DNA of 27,537 bases from a virus: positions 1-27,537 of IMG/VR virus record IMGVR_UViG_3300032287_000441. One strand, given 5' to 3'. The position numbers and the translations under genes were made by a program. The stretch's first letter is position 1, and each line of letters starts with the position of its first letter. Shown one piece after another: positions 16,603 to 24,227 of this stretch. The notes below the pieces were generated by a model. The model was not told where the DNA came from, made no database searches, and was given only the letters and a program-made list of their open reading frames with translations.

Positions 16603-17643
16603 ATGAAAATTGCTGTCTACGCAATCGCAAAAAACGAAGAACAGTTCGTTCAACGCTGGGCCGACAGCTGCGCTGAAGCCGACTACCGGTTCATCCTGGA
16701 CACCGGATCAACGGACGACACAGTGCCGCTGGCAATCGACAACGGTGTCGCCGTCAAGGTCCGCACGTTTGATCCGTGGCGATTCGATCTTGCACGGAAC
16801 ACTGCCCTTGCCCTGCTACCTACTGAGATCGATTACTGCATCGCCCTAGACATGGACGAAACACTCCAACCCGGCTGGAGACAAGCCCTTGAAGCCTTCC
16901 TCACCAACAACCCGACCGTCACCCGACCCCGCTACAAATACGTGTGGTCCTGGAACCCCGACGGAACAGAAGGCTTGGTGTACGGCGGAGACAAAATCCA
17001 TCACCGCGACAACTACACCTGGCGGCACCCCGTCCACGAAGTCCTCACCCCGTTAGACGGCGAAACCCAAGGATTTGTTCCCGGACTGGAAATCCACCAC
17101 CACCCCGACCCCGCCAAGTCACGCGCCCAATACCTGCCCCTGCTTGAATTGGCCGTCAAAGAAGACCCGAGCGATCCCCGTAACCAGTTCTATCTCGGAC
17201 GCGAATACTTCTACCAGGACGACAAACAAGCCGCCATCAAACATTTGGTGTCTGCCACCCTCCTCGGCAAATGGCCACCCGAGAAAGCAGCGGCGTACAG
17301 GATGCTGCACAAACTGTCCGGCAACCTGATTGACCTGTACCGCGCCCTCCTCCAAGACCCGTGCCGCCGGGAAACCCTCGTCGCTCTTGCCCAGCACTAT
17401 CACGACCATGCCCAGTGGCAGGCTTGCTACCAGTACGCCAACGCTGCACTGCTCATCACCGTGAAACCGTTGGATTATCTGTGTGAAGCCGACGCATGGG
17501 GATGGCTCCCATACGATTTGGCGGCTATCTCCAGCTGGCATTTGGGGTATCGGCATGAAGCCAAAACCTATGGTGAACAAGCAGCCCTGTTGAACCCTGG
17601 CGATGATCGGCTTCGGGCGAACCTTGCATGGTATGGGGTATAG
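16603..17643 (+). CDS. GT2-type glycosyltransferase with TPR-like tail
   Basis: A 346-residue protein with a strong GGAGGGG ribosome site. Residues 3-15 (IAVYAIAKNEEQF) and the LDTGSTDDT motif at about 32-40 bind the nucleotide sugar; the ALDMDE motif near 84-89 is the DxD metal-binding motif of GT-A fold family 2. HHRDNYTWRHPVHEVL near 132-147 and the EIHHHPDP motif near 160-167 complete the catalytic domain. From about 175 onward the sequence becomes helical with TPR-like repeats (EDPSDPRNQFYLGREYFYQD; LGYRHEAKTYGEQAALLNPG), which often hold a protein or peptide substrate. This architecture (GT2 plus TPR) is known in protein glycosylation contexts. The gene is unusually C-rich (27 C, 11 G in 17101-17160), opposite to the other glycosyltransferase, hinting at separate origin. 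Confidence 0.85.
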   Translation: MKIAVYAIAKNEEQFVQRWADSCAEADYRFILDTGSTDDTVPLAIDNGVAVKVRTFDPWRFDLARNTALALLPTEIDYCIALDMDETLQPGWRQALEAFLTNNPTVTRPRYKYVWSWNPDGTEGLVYGGDKIHHRDNYTWRHPVHEVLTPLDGETQGFVPGLEIHHHPDPAKSRAQYLPLLELAVKEDPSDPRNQFYLGREYFYQDDKQAAIKHLVSATLLGKWPPEKAAAYRMLHKLSGNLIDLYRALLQDPCRRETLVALAQHYHDHAQWQACYQYANAALLITVKPLDYLCEADAWGWLPYDLAAISSWHLGYRHEAKTYGEQAALLNPGDDRLRANLAWYGV

Positions 17644-17674
17644 TCTCGGGTAGCCCCGCCTAAAGGAGAACCCC

Positions 17675-17794
17675 ATGAAGAAGGCTCAGAAGTCGATGCA
17701 CGGCAAGAAGCACGAAAAGATGGAAGGTCCGAAGGAACGGATGATGGAGTACGGCAAGAAGAAGGCTGCTCCGAAGAAGGCCAAGAAGAAGTAA
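17675..17794 (+). CDS. Tiny Lys-rich protein (39 aa)
   Basis: ATG 17675 follows AAAGGAG by six bases. The product has 39 residues, about 17 of them Lys or Arg: MKKAQKSMHGKKHEKMEGPK and a KKKAAPKKAKKK tail. Its stop codon overlaps the next ATG (TAATG), so the two tiny genes form a pair. The tail resembles actinobacterial histone-like and DNA-binding tails; DNA condensation or a role in the virion is possible but unproven. TATAGT at 17639-17644 upstream resembles a -10 box but lacks a good -35. Confidence 0.65.
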   Translation: MKKAQKSMHGKKHEKMEGPKERMMEYGKKKAAPKKAKKK

Positions 17795-17955
17795 TGGCCG
17801 CTAAGAAGAAGTCCAAGACCGAAAAGGTCATGCACGAATTCAAGACTGGCACCCTGCACTCAGGCAAGGGTGGCCCGGTTGTGAAGTCCCGCAAGCAGGC
17901 GATTGCTATCGCATTGTCTGAAGCTGGTAAGGCGAAGAAGGCTAAGAAGAAGTAA
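17794..17955 (+). CDS. DUF6496-like small basic protein (53 aa)
   Basis: Starts at ATG 17794 and ends directly before the ATG of the next gene (TAAATG). The product MAAKKKSKTEKVMHEFKTGT, then LHSGKGGPVVKSRKQAIAIA, then LSEAGKAKKAKKK shows the MHEFK-x-GTLHSG ... GGPVVK-x-RKQAIAIALSEAGK pattern of a very widespread small family that I know as DUF6496, present in bacteria and phages. Its function is unknown. The pattern is strong enough that the gene is certain despite its size. Lys-rich ends again suggest nucleic-acid contact. Confidence 0.9.
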   Translation: MAAKKKSKTEKVMHEFKTGTLHSGKGGPVVKSRKQAIAIALSEAGKAKKAKKK

Positions 17956-18843
17956 ATGTCTACTGGTGCGACTGTCATAAATCGTACCCTGAGGCAACTG
18001 CTGTCGGGAACTGTTGAACAGAAGAACAAGCTGTCTGCCAACATCACTGCCACCGCCACCAGCGTCGTCACCACCTACGACCCTGACGGTTTGCGTCCCG
18101 GAACCGTGTTCGAAATTGACTCCGAAATGATGTACGTGTGGGCTGTCAACACCGGGTCAAAGACGGTGACAGTGGAACGCGGATTCAACGGCACCACCGC
18201 CGCCACCCACACCGCTGGGGCAATCATCACGGTGAACCCGAAGTTCCCCCGATCCCAAATCCTTGAAGCCTTGAACGATGAACTGGCTGACCTGTCATCC
18301 CCGATGCATGGCCTGTTCCAAATCAAATCGTTCGATGCGGACTACAACGGGTCAGACACATTCCTGAACCTTGCCCAAGTGCAGAACATTATTGACATTG
18401 TTTCTGTACACGTGCGGTACACCTCCGATGAGTACCTCCAGGTCCGCAAGGTGAAACTGGTTCGTGACCTCCCAACCGATGATTTCTCGTCCGGGTACGC
18501 CCTCAAGTTCGAGCAGGGCTGCCGTCAAGGTCGGCTCCGTATCGTCTACAAGGCCCCGTTCACTGCGTTGACAAACGAAACCCAAAACCTGTTGAATTAT
18601 TCCGGTTTGCCTGCCACCTGTGAGGACATCGTGAACCTGGGTGTGCAGATTCGTATGATGGCTCCCCGCGAAATCAAGCGTAACTTCACCGAATCACAGG
18701 GCGACACCCGCCGTGCCGAGGAAGTGGGGGCTGGGGCTGTCACGAACTCTGTGCAGAACCTGATCCGTTTGAGGCGTGACCGTATCACCGCTGAGTCAGC
18801 TCGTTTGAAGCGTGAGTACCCCACCTTTTTGACAAAGGATTGA
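17956..18843 (+). CDS. Putative tail/connector protein with small beta domain
   Basis: A 295-residue protein, ATG immediately after the previous stop. Residues about 25-92 (ITATATSVVTTYDPDGLRPG, TVFEIDSEMMYVW, VERGFNGTTAATHTAGAIIT) form a small beta domain that also opens the collar fibre gene at 20699. The remaining 200 residues are alpha/beta (RSQILEALNDELADLSSPMH; YLQVRKVKLVRDLPTDD; NLLNYSGLPATCEDIVNLGV) and end in a basic helix. By size and by its place before a 614-residue beta protein, it could be the equivalent of a tail-tube A or head-tail adaptor protein of podoviruses. That assignment is inference, and the order relative to the capsid is unusual. Confidence 0.6.
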   Translation: MSTGATVINRTLRQLLSGTVEQKNKLSANITATATSVVTTYDPDGLRPGTVFEIDSEMMYVWAVNTGSKTVTVERGFNGTTAATHTAGAIITVNPKFPRSQILEALNDELADLSSPMHGLFQIKSFDADYNGSDTFLNLAQVQNIIDIVSVHVRYTSDEYLQVRKVKLVRDLPTDDFSSGYALKFEQGCRQGRLRIVYKAPFTALTNETQNLLNYSGLPATCEDIVNLGVQIRMMAPREIKRNFTESQGDTRRAEEVGAGAVTNSVQNLIRLRRDRITAESARLKREYPTFLTKD

Positions 18844-18846
18844 TCC

Positions 18847-20691
18847 GTGGGTCTGATTGATTTCAGTACCGCCTACACGGGTGGCCCGTCGTTTTATACG
18901 GGTACTGGTACGACTGCGTTGGTGCCGGACATTTTCCCGGTTGCTATCAATGGTCGCCCGTATTTGATTGATACGAAGTCGGGTCGGTTCACTCGCCAGT
19001 TTGATTCGCGTGTGCGTGACTCGCAGGACAATTCGACCGCACCGGGTGAGGCTGCTATTAACCCGCAGGGGTTGTGGCGGCGTGGGCAGATGTCATGGCA
19101 TTTTGGTGCGGGGCAGAAATACGCTGATGATGCGGCGGCACAGGATTACCGGTTCTACAAGTCTAAGGGTGTGAATCCGTGGACGAAGGGCCAGTTGACT
19201 TTGTTGAACGGTACGTTGTTGTCGAAGTCGTCTTCTGCGACGGCTTCGCATATGGTGGTGCAGGACGGCAGGGTGTACGCCTCGTTGAACGGTGATGTTT
19301 TCTATAGCACGAACCCGTTTTCTACATCAGCTACTTGGACTGCGTGTACTGGTGAGCCTGGTGGTTCGTGTCAGGCGATGGCTACGGACGGCAACGATGT
19401 GTATTTGGCGTTCCCGTCTGATGGTGTCCGCAGGATTGACACCAGTGCTGACCCTGCTGTCATCAGCGGAACAAAGTATGTCAACAGCAACGACAACTAC
19501 TATATGTTGGGTTTCGCCAAGAACTTCATGTGGGGCGCGTACAACCACAAGCTTGCAACCATCTCGTCCGGTGGTTCCAAAACCGACCACATCACCCCCG
19601 ATGACCTCACGTTCACCTGGGTTGGGGTAGCCACAGGTCAGAACGCTGTCTACGCCGCAGGCTACTCAGGCAAGAAGTCGCTCATCTACAAGATCACCAT
19701 CACATCCGCTGGTGTTCTTGACGCAGGTATCGTCGCTTTGGAACTGCCCACCGGGGAAGTTGTGTCTGCCATCAGTGGTTACCTCGGTGGCATCCTGCTC
19801 GGCACCAACAAAGGTGTTCGGTACTGCACCAGCGACAGCAACTCAAACCTGGTTGCTGGGGCATTGATCCCGACATCAGGCTCGGTGTACAAGTTTTCGT
19901 CCAACGACAAATACTCTTGGTTCACTTGGTCAAACTATGACGGTGTGTCGGGTGGGTTGGGCCGTCTTGATCTGTCGTCCTACACCGCTGCGAACACCCC
20001 CGCGTTCGCTACCGACCTGATGTACACATCCACTGCTGACGTGAAAAACCTGGTCATCTACAACGACAAAGCCGTGTTCACCATCTCCGGTGTCGGTGTG
20101 ATCGCGGAAGACTCCGCCAACCTGGTCACTTCAGGCACAATCGAAACAGGTATCTACCGTTGGGGTATCCCGGACCGCAAGTTCGCCCCCAGGTTCGACA
20201 TCCGTGTCCAGCCCCTCACCGGGTCCGTCACCGCAGAAACCAGTCTTGACGGCGGCGCATACGAAGGGATCGGAACACACGACGACACAGGCGACACCGA
20301 ACACACCTTCCTCGCCCCCGAAGACAAGTTCATTGAAACCAGTTACCGTCTCACCTTGACCCGCCAGTCAGCTCTTGTCGGCCCGACTTTCAACCGGTGG
20401 ATGTCCCGCGCCTACGCAGCCCCGACCCGCAGCCGAATCATCAGCGTCCCTGTCCTGCTTCACTCGGTTCTCCGCCCGAACAACGGCAAAGAGTATTACC
20501 TGGATGTTGAAGCGGAACGGGACCTGCTGGACAACCTTGTTGCCAACCCCCGCATTGTCACCTACCAAGAAAAAGGTGACGTGTATTCGGTGATTGTGGA
20601 AGACATCGAATGGCAAGCCCATGATTCGGCAAGTTATGACTGGCTGTGGGAAGGCACAGCAGTTGTTATGATGAGAACCGTTACTGACTAG
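18847..20691 (+). CDS. Large beta-propeller-like tail protein
   Basis: A 614-residue protein from GTG 18847 with AAAGGA ahead. Residues about 1-90 form an N-terminal domain (FSTAYTGGPSFYTGTGTTAL). Residues about 130-430 consist of repeated four-strand-like units with alternating polar turns (MVVQDGRVYASLNGDVFYST; QAMATDGNDVYLAFPSDGVR; NAVYAAGYSGKKSLIYKITI; ISGYLGGILLGTNKGVRYCT), the look of a beta-propeller. The C-terminal 150 residues are a separate beta domain (SRIISVPVLLHSVL ... GKEYYLDVEAERDLLDNL ... WLWEGTAVVMMRTV). It may be the tail-tube B / nozzle equivalent of a podovirus, or a central tail protein. The base composition changes from G-rich (24 G, 11 C at 19081-19140) to C-rich (23 C, 11 G at 20281-20340) inside the gene. 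Confidence 0.7.
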   Translation: MGLIDFSTAYTGGPSFYTGTGTTALVPDIFPVAINGRPYLIDTKSGRFTRQFDSRVRDSQDNSTAPGEAAINPQGLWRRGQMSWHFGAGQKYADDAAAQDYRFYKSKGVNPWTKGQLTLLNGTLLSKSSSATASHMVVQDGRVYASLNGDVFYSTNPFSTSATWTACTGEPGGSCQAMATDGNDVYLAFPSDGVRRIDTSADPAVISGTKYVNSNDNYYMLGFAKNFMWGAYNHKLATISSGGSKTDHITPDDLTFTWVGVATGQNAVYAAGYSGKKSLIYKITITSAGVLDAGIVALELPTGEVVSAISGYLGGILLGTNKGVRYCTSDSNSNLVAGALIPTSGSVYKFSSNDKYSWFTWSNYDGVSGGLGRLDLSSYTAANTPAFATDLMYTSTADVKNLVIYNDKAVFTISGVGVIAEDSANLVTSGTIETGIYRWGIPDRKFAPRFDIRVQPLTGSVTAETSLDGGAYEGIGTHDDTGDTEHTFLAPEDKFIETSYRLTLTRQSALVGPTFNRWMSRAYAAPTRSRIISVPVLLHSVLRPNNGKEYYLDVEAERDLLDNLVANPRIVTYQEKGDVYSVIVEDIEWQAHDSASYDWLWEGTAVVMMRTVTD

Positions 20692-20698
20692 GAGCGTC

Positions 20699-21790
20699 AT
20701 GGCTAAGACACGCAGAAAATACAAGGGCAACGCAACCCCTACGACTATCGCAGGTGGTTTGTCGTCCGGGGTGACTTCGTGTGTGATCGGGTCTGCCACG
20801 GGTTGGCCTACTTCGGGTCCGTTCTACGCTGTTGTTGACCCGGGTTTGTCGTCCGAGGAGAAAATCCTTGTCGGTTCTATTTCGGGTACGACCATTTCGT
20901 CTATTACCCGTGGCGTGGATGACACCACTGACCAGTCCCATTCGGCTGGTTGTGCGATTTACCCGGTGTTCACTGCGGTTGACGCGGACGAGGCGAACGA
21001 GCTGACTTCGACGTATGCGAACCAGGGTGGGATTGTGTATCAGGGTGCGTCTACTTTTGCTCAGTTGGCGATTGGTACGGCTGCTCAGGTGTTGAAGGTG
21101 AACAGTGGTGCTACCGCCCCGGAGTGGGGTCAGGTTGCCACGGCAGGTATCGCTGATTCGGCTGTCACATCTGCGAAGATTGCGGACGGCACGATTGTGT
21201 TGGCTGACTTGGCTGCCGCTTTGCAAGCGTTCCTTGTCCCTGTCGGCACTATCGCCATGTGGGGTGGCGCGTCTGCCCCGACCGGGTGGCTTCTGTGTGA
21301 CGGTACATCCACGACGGGGTACACCGCCCTGGCCGCCATTGTCGGTTCGACCACCCCCGATATGCGTGGGCGTTTCCCGATCGGTGACAACTCCACCCTG
21401 ACTCTGCTCGGCACGGGTGGTTCAACCACGATTGCTGAAGGCAACTTGCCGTCCCACACCCACACGTTCTCCGCCACCTCCGGGGCAATGTCCGCCAACG
21501 CAACGCTGTCCCACAGCATCACCGACTCGGGGCATAGCCACACCATCAACGGCGAAACAGCAACTCGCGGTCTTGACGGTCCCTCCTATGACCTGGGTGC
21601 GTTGTACGACGATCTCGGCAATACCGCCTATACAGAATCCACCGCTACAGCGACGACGGGAATCAGTATTTCCAGCCACGATGTGTCGCACACACACACG
21701 GTTTCAGGCACCACAGGTGGCGGTTCAGGCTCCGGCACCGCCTACTACCAGCCGTACCTTGTGGTAAATTACATCATCAAGCACGACTGA
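20699..21790 (+). CDS. Tail fibre with phage collar domain
   Basis: A 363-residue protein with AGGAG four bases upstream. Residues about 12-92 repeat the small beta domain of the 17956 gene (TIAGGLSSGVTSCVIGSATG, KILVGSISGTTISSITRGVD, DTTDQSHSAGCAIYPVF). Residues 110-180 form a helical or repeat linker. Residues about 180-230 (PVGTIAMWGGASAPTGWLLC, DGTSTTGYTALAAIVG, PDMRGRFPIGD) are the phage tail collar domain. After it come three HxH motifs (SHTHTF near 252, GHSHTI near 276, SHTHTV near 334), known in T4-type short tail fibres to bind metal in the fibre tip. The protein ends with YQPYLVVNYIIK, the standard collar C-terminus. Adhesion to the host surface is the likely job. The gap to the holin is 23 bases. 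Confidence 0.9.
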   Translation: MAKTRRKYKGNATPTTIAGGLSSGVTSCVIGSATGWPTSGPFYAVVDPGLSSEEKILVGSISGTTISSITRGVDDTTDQSHSAGCAIYPVFTAVDADEANELTSTYANQGGIVYQGASTFAQLAIGTAAQVLKVNSGATAPEWGQVATAGIADSAVTSAKIADGTIVLADLAAALQAFLVPVGTIAMWGGASAPTGWLLCDGTSTTGYTALAAIVGSTTPDMRGRFPIGDNSTLTLLGTGGSTTIAEGNLPSHTHTFSATSGAMSANATLSHSITDSGHSHTINGETATRGLDGPSYDLGALYDDLGNTAYTESTATATTGISISSHDVSHTHTVSGTTGGGSGSGTAYYQPYLVVNYIIKHD

Positions 21791-21813
21791 CAGGGGAGAA
21801 CAGAGGAACCCCC

Positions 21814-22134
21814 ATGATGTCACTGAAGATCGCCAAGGACGTACTCGGGCGTATGATCGCCCTGTTCCTGGTGTCCTCGCTTGGCATCATCACCGGTTCG
21901 TCCGTGATCAACGCCATCAACCCGGACCAGTCAATGCCGTTGTGGTACGCCGCCGCACTTGCCGGTTTCACTGCTGTCGCCAACGTCATCACCAAGCTCG
22001 CGCAGGCATCTCTCGACGGGTCTTTGAGTGCTGCCGAGGTGGACGAGGCGTTCGGTGTGAAGTCCGAAACCCGTGCTGCTGTGAACGAAGCGAAGGGTAC
22101 AGCCGAAGCCCCCGTTGAAGACCCGGCTCTCTAG
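21814..22134 (+). CDS. Holin (putative)
   Basis: A 106-residue protein; ATG 21814 and ATG 21817 both follow GAGGAA at workable spacing. Two hydrophobic segments are visible: about 12-31 (MIALFLVSSLGIITGSSVIN) and about 41-63 (MPLWYAAALAGFTAVANVIT). A short polar turn separates them, and a charged C-terminus follows (SLDGSLSAAEVDEAFGVKSE). Two transmembrane segments, small size and a position opening a block that contains a peptidoglycan hydrolase support a holin that forms lesions in the cytoplasmic membrane. The SLDGSLSAAEVDEAFG tail resembles that of r1t-type actinobacterial phage holins. The next gene overlaps its end by 20 bases. Confidence 0.8.
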   Translation: MMSLKIAKDVLGRMIALFLVSSLGIITGSSVINAINPDQSMPLWYAAALAGFTAVANVITKLAQASLDGSLSAAEVDEAFGVKSETRAAVNEAKGTAEAPVEDPAL

Positions 22135-23140
22135 GGTCGCGTTACTTCTGATAGGGGCGGTCCTGCTGTTGGCAGGATCACAAGCACAGGCTGACACAAT
22201 CCGCGTCACCAACGTGACGGACTATTGGTTCACGTTCGAGGAACCAACCCAGTTCACTGCCCGGACCTACATGGTGGATGGCCACCCGTCAGACCCGCAT
22301 CTATGGTTCTACAACGCGGACAACCAGTTGATCACCGCCAACGATGACTGGTTCGGGTTGCAGTCGTACATTTCTGTGCAGGTTCAGCCTGGTATGTACC
22401 GTCTCCGGGCTGGTATTTGTTGCGGTGATCCGAACCGTTGGGGTGGTGGCAACGGCTGGAACATTGACTATGACTTGGAATCCAGCCAAACTTTGGTGGC
22501 TACTTCAGGATCATCCACGACAACAACATCAGTCCTCCCGTCAACCACAACAACGGAGACTCCAACCACCACGACAAGCACGACAACATCTACGACCACC
22601 ACAACAACAACGACAACAGTGCCACCGACAACGACAACACTGCCAGCAACGACCACAACTGTTGAACCGTCCACGACTGTCGTGACCACCACAACTTCAA
22701 CGGTGCCGCCCACGACTGTCGTTCAAACCACCACGACATCTTCAACTTCCACCACCACATCTTCTACCTCCACAACGACAACCGTTGCACAAACTACTAC
22801 GACTGTTCCAATTCCGCCGACAGTCACCCCGGAACAAGCCACCGCCCTTGCCACCAATCCCGAAGTCCTGGCAACCGTCACCGCTGAACAAGCCACCGAA
22901 ATCTTTGATGCCCTCGATGTGGACACCCTGACCGATGACCAGCTGGTGGAACTGGTGGCCGCAGTCCAAGACGCACCCCCCACCGTTCGGGCCGCGTTCG
23001 AGGAAGAAGTAGACATCTTCTCCGGGGCAACCGACACCTACGTCCCGCTCGGTTCCACGGTCCCTGTGTCCACCCGTCGCGCCCTGATTGTCATCACCAC
23101 CATCTCCGCTATCGCCGCTGTCGCGGTGCGACGCAAGTGA
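22115..23140 (+). CDS. Secreted surface protein with Thr-rich stalk and C-terminal membrane anchor
   Basis: A 341-residue protein from TTG 22115, chosen because the frame then begins with MKTRLSRV, a perfect signal-peptide n-region, followed by a hydrophobic core and a likely cut after GSQAQA (residue 26). Residues about 27-125 form a beta domain resembling pre-peptidase C-terminal folds (TDYWFTFEEPTQFTART; DPHLWFYNADNQLITANDDW). Residues about 130-233 are almost only Thr, Ser, Val and Pro, a rigid stalk likely to be glycosylated. Residues 239-300 are acidic helices (EQATEIFDALDVDTLTDDQL). A final hydrophobic segment at about 323-338 with RRK behind it anchors the C-terminus in the membrane. 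The phage therefore places a stalked protein on the infected cell. Role unknown: receptor masking, superinfection exclusion or help in lysis are options. The start lacks a near Shine-Dalgarno sequence and overlaps the holin. Confidence 0.8.
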   Translation: MKTRLSRVALLLIGAVLLLAGSQAQADTIRVTNVTDYWFTFEEPTQFTARTYMVDGHPSDPHLWFYNADNQLITANDDWFGLQSYISVQVQPGMYRLRAGICCGDPNRWGGGNGWNIDYDLESSQTLVATSGSSTTTTSVLPSTTTTETPTTTTSTTTSTTTTTTTTTVPPTTTTLPATTTTVEPSTTVVTTTTSTVPPTTVVQTTTTSSTSTTTSSTSTTTTVAQTTTTVPIPPTVTPEQATALATNPEVLATVTAEQATEIFDALDVDTLTDDQLVELVAAVQDAPPTVRAAFEEEVDIFSGATDTYVPLGSTVPVSTRRALIVITTISAIAAVAVRRK

Positions 23141-23146
23141 TAATCT
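23141..23146 (+). promoter_or_regulatory. Possible -10 box for leaderless start
   Basis: TAATCT fits the actinobacterial TANNNT -10 consensus and ends six bases before the GTG at 23153, so transcription would begin at the start codon itself. No Shine-Dalgarno sequence precedes that GTG. The -35 region has no recognisable TTGAC. Confidence 0.35.
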
Positions 23147-23152
23147 GACCCC

Positions 23153-23317
23153 GTGAAGAAGTACCTGACCGCCCTCTACGCCCTCCTCATGTGGGCTTCA
23201 GGCACCGGGTTTATCCTCATCACGCTGTCCGGCGAAACCCTCAACAAAGCCCTCGTACTGTCCGGTATTACCTTGTTTGTGATGCTTGTGGCGTTGGCGT
23301 TCGGCCTGGAGGAATAA
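23153..23317 (+). CDS. Small membrane protein, two segments (54 aa)
   Basis: GTG 23153 to TAA 23317. The product, MKKYLTALYALLMWASGTGF, ILITLSGETLNKALVLSGIT, LFVMLVALAFGLEE, has two hydrophobic stretches (about 4-24 and 33-51) joined by a short GETLNK turn. There is no Shine-Dalgarno sequence, but TAATCT lies six bases upstream, compatible with leaderless translation. Between the holin region and the endolysin, it may be a second holin, an antiholin or another lysis-timing protein; the choice cannot be made from sequence. The next gene begins two bases later, with this gene's GGAGGAA end serving as ribosome site. Confidence 0.7.
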   Translation: MKKYLTALYALLMWASGTGFILITLSGETLNKALVLSGITLFVMLVALAFGLEE

Positions 23318-23319
23318 CC

Positions 23320-23706
23320 GTGGGCGACTGGGATGCTGATCCGCAACGCGAGGCATACCAGCGGGCAATGGGCGACTACATCGAATTCGCCAAAATCGTG
23401 CAACACTACGACAAGACGGCACGACCCGCCCATGACGACATTGACTTTGAGGCTGGCGACCTGACCCAACTGGACGGTCAAGAACTTGACATGGACGGGA
23501 ACCCCGTCATCCAACTGTCAATCCTGTTCATCGCTATCGCAGACGCAATAGAAGATTTCGGGTCATGGGACGACATCCCGGACGACTACGAATTCACCGA
23601 CGAGGACTACCCCGAAGACGCTAAAACAGTCCTGTTTTTTGATGACTATGATGAGTACGCTAAGCACAAGAAGCGGTGCCGCCGAAAGCCAAAGGACAAC
23701 GAATGA
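23320..23706 (+). CDS. Very acidic protein with basic tail (128 aa)
   Basis: Starts at GTG 23320, eight bases after GGAGG (23308-23312); an upstream in-frame ATG at 23191 would run through the 54-residue gene and is unlikely. Of 128 residues, 35 are Asp or Glu, grouped in the second half (SWDDIPDDYEFTDEDYPEDA, FFDDYDEY), followed by a basic end (KHKKRCRRKPKDNE). A hydrophobic strand or helix (VIQLSILFIAIADAIEDFG) is probably buried. The family is not recognised. Acidic phage proteins can act as DNA mimics against host enzymes or as binding partners of basic proteins, but the place in the lysis block argues for neither. The stop overlaps the endolysin ATG (ATGA). Confidence 0.7.
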   Translation: MGDWDADPQREAYQRAMGDYIEFAKIVQHYDKTARPAHDDIDFEAGDLTQLDGQELDMDGNPVIQLSILFIAIADAIEDFGSWDDIPDDYEFTDEDYPEDAKTVLFFDDYDEYAKHKKRCRRKPKDNE

Positions 23707-24227
23707 GCAAGTACACCGGGTTTGACAAGGTTGCCACAGCAAAGCTGCCTGCTGTGGAACGGTTCGTGGTTCTGTGCGGTCGCCGTTGGGGTTTCAAGAA
23801 CCTGGGGACACTGAACGTGCGTCTGATGCGATCAGCTCCGAAGGGTATGACTGTTGATTCGCCTGGTGCTGAGAAGTGGATGAGCGTCCACGGCACGGGC
23901 AGGGCTGTTGACCTGGGCTTCTCGTACGATCGTCAGGGTATTGACGCAGCGAAGCAGGCAATCGCATGGCTGACCTCGCCTGAGGTTGTCAAGGCTTTGG
24001 ACATTGAGGAAGTACACGATTACTCCGCCGTCTCCAACCCGACTGGCACCGCCAAGAAGTGGGGTAGGGGCTGGAGAATCGGGCGCGGATGGAAGGAATG
24101 GTCTGAATCGGATAACGGTGGAACGCCGATGGGTCGCTGGATCCATGTAGAGGTCGGGCCGGACACCGCACACCTAGACCAAGATGCGTTCGAAGCCAAG
24201 TGGCGCGCACTGCCGAAGCCTGCGTGA
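23703..24227 (+). CDS. Endolysin, M15-like zinc peptidase
   Basis: Starts at ATG 23703 with ATGA overlap; the upstream alternative at 23676 is inside the previous gene. The 174-residue protein shows SVHGTGRAVDLGF (H63, D70), the SxHxxGxAxD zinc site of peptidase family M15. It ends the fold with GRWIHVEVG (H148, third ligand). Between them lies DIEEVHDYS (about 100-108). M15 phage enzymes cut D-Ala-D-Ala or L-Ala-D-Glu bonds in peptidoglycan. The catalytic Glu three residues before the last His in many members is here R145, so another Glu (E150 or E102/E103) would have to serve, as in subfamilies with a WxHxE end. No separate cell-wall-binding domain and no signal peptide, so export would depend on the holin. 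Confidence 0.8.
   Translation: MSKYTGFDKVATAKLPAVERFVVLCGRRWGFKNLGTLNVRLMRSAPKGMTVDSPGAEKWMSVHGTGRAVDLGFSYDRQGIDAAKQAIAWLTSPEVVKALDIEEVHDYSAVSNPTGTAKKWGRGWRIGRGWKEWSESDNGGTPMGRWIHVEVGPDTAHLDQDAFEAKWRALPKPA

Noticed and set aside
17624-17644. Promoter TTGCAT / TATAGT before the 17675 gene
   Set aside because: The spacing between the two boxes is only nine bases, far from 16-18; the -10-like box alone is weak evidence.
22468-22713. Minus-strand Val-rich membrane-like frame
   Set aside because: Complement of the Thr-rich stalk (ACN read as NGT); no ribosome site.
23191-23319. Longer start of the acidic gene at 23320
   Set aside because: It would overlap the 54-residue membrane protein almost completely, while GGAGG followed by GTG 23320 gives a clean start.
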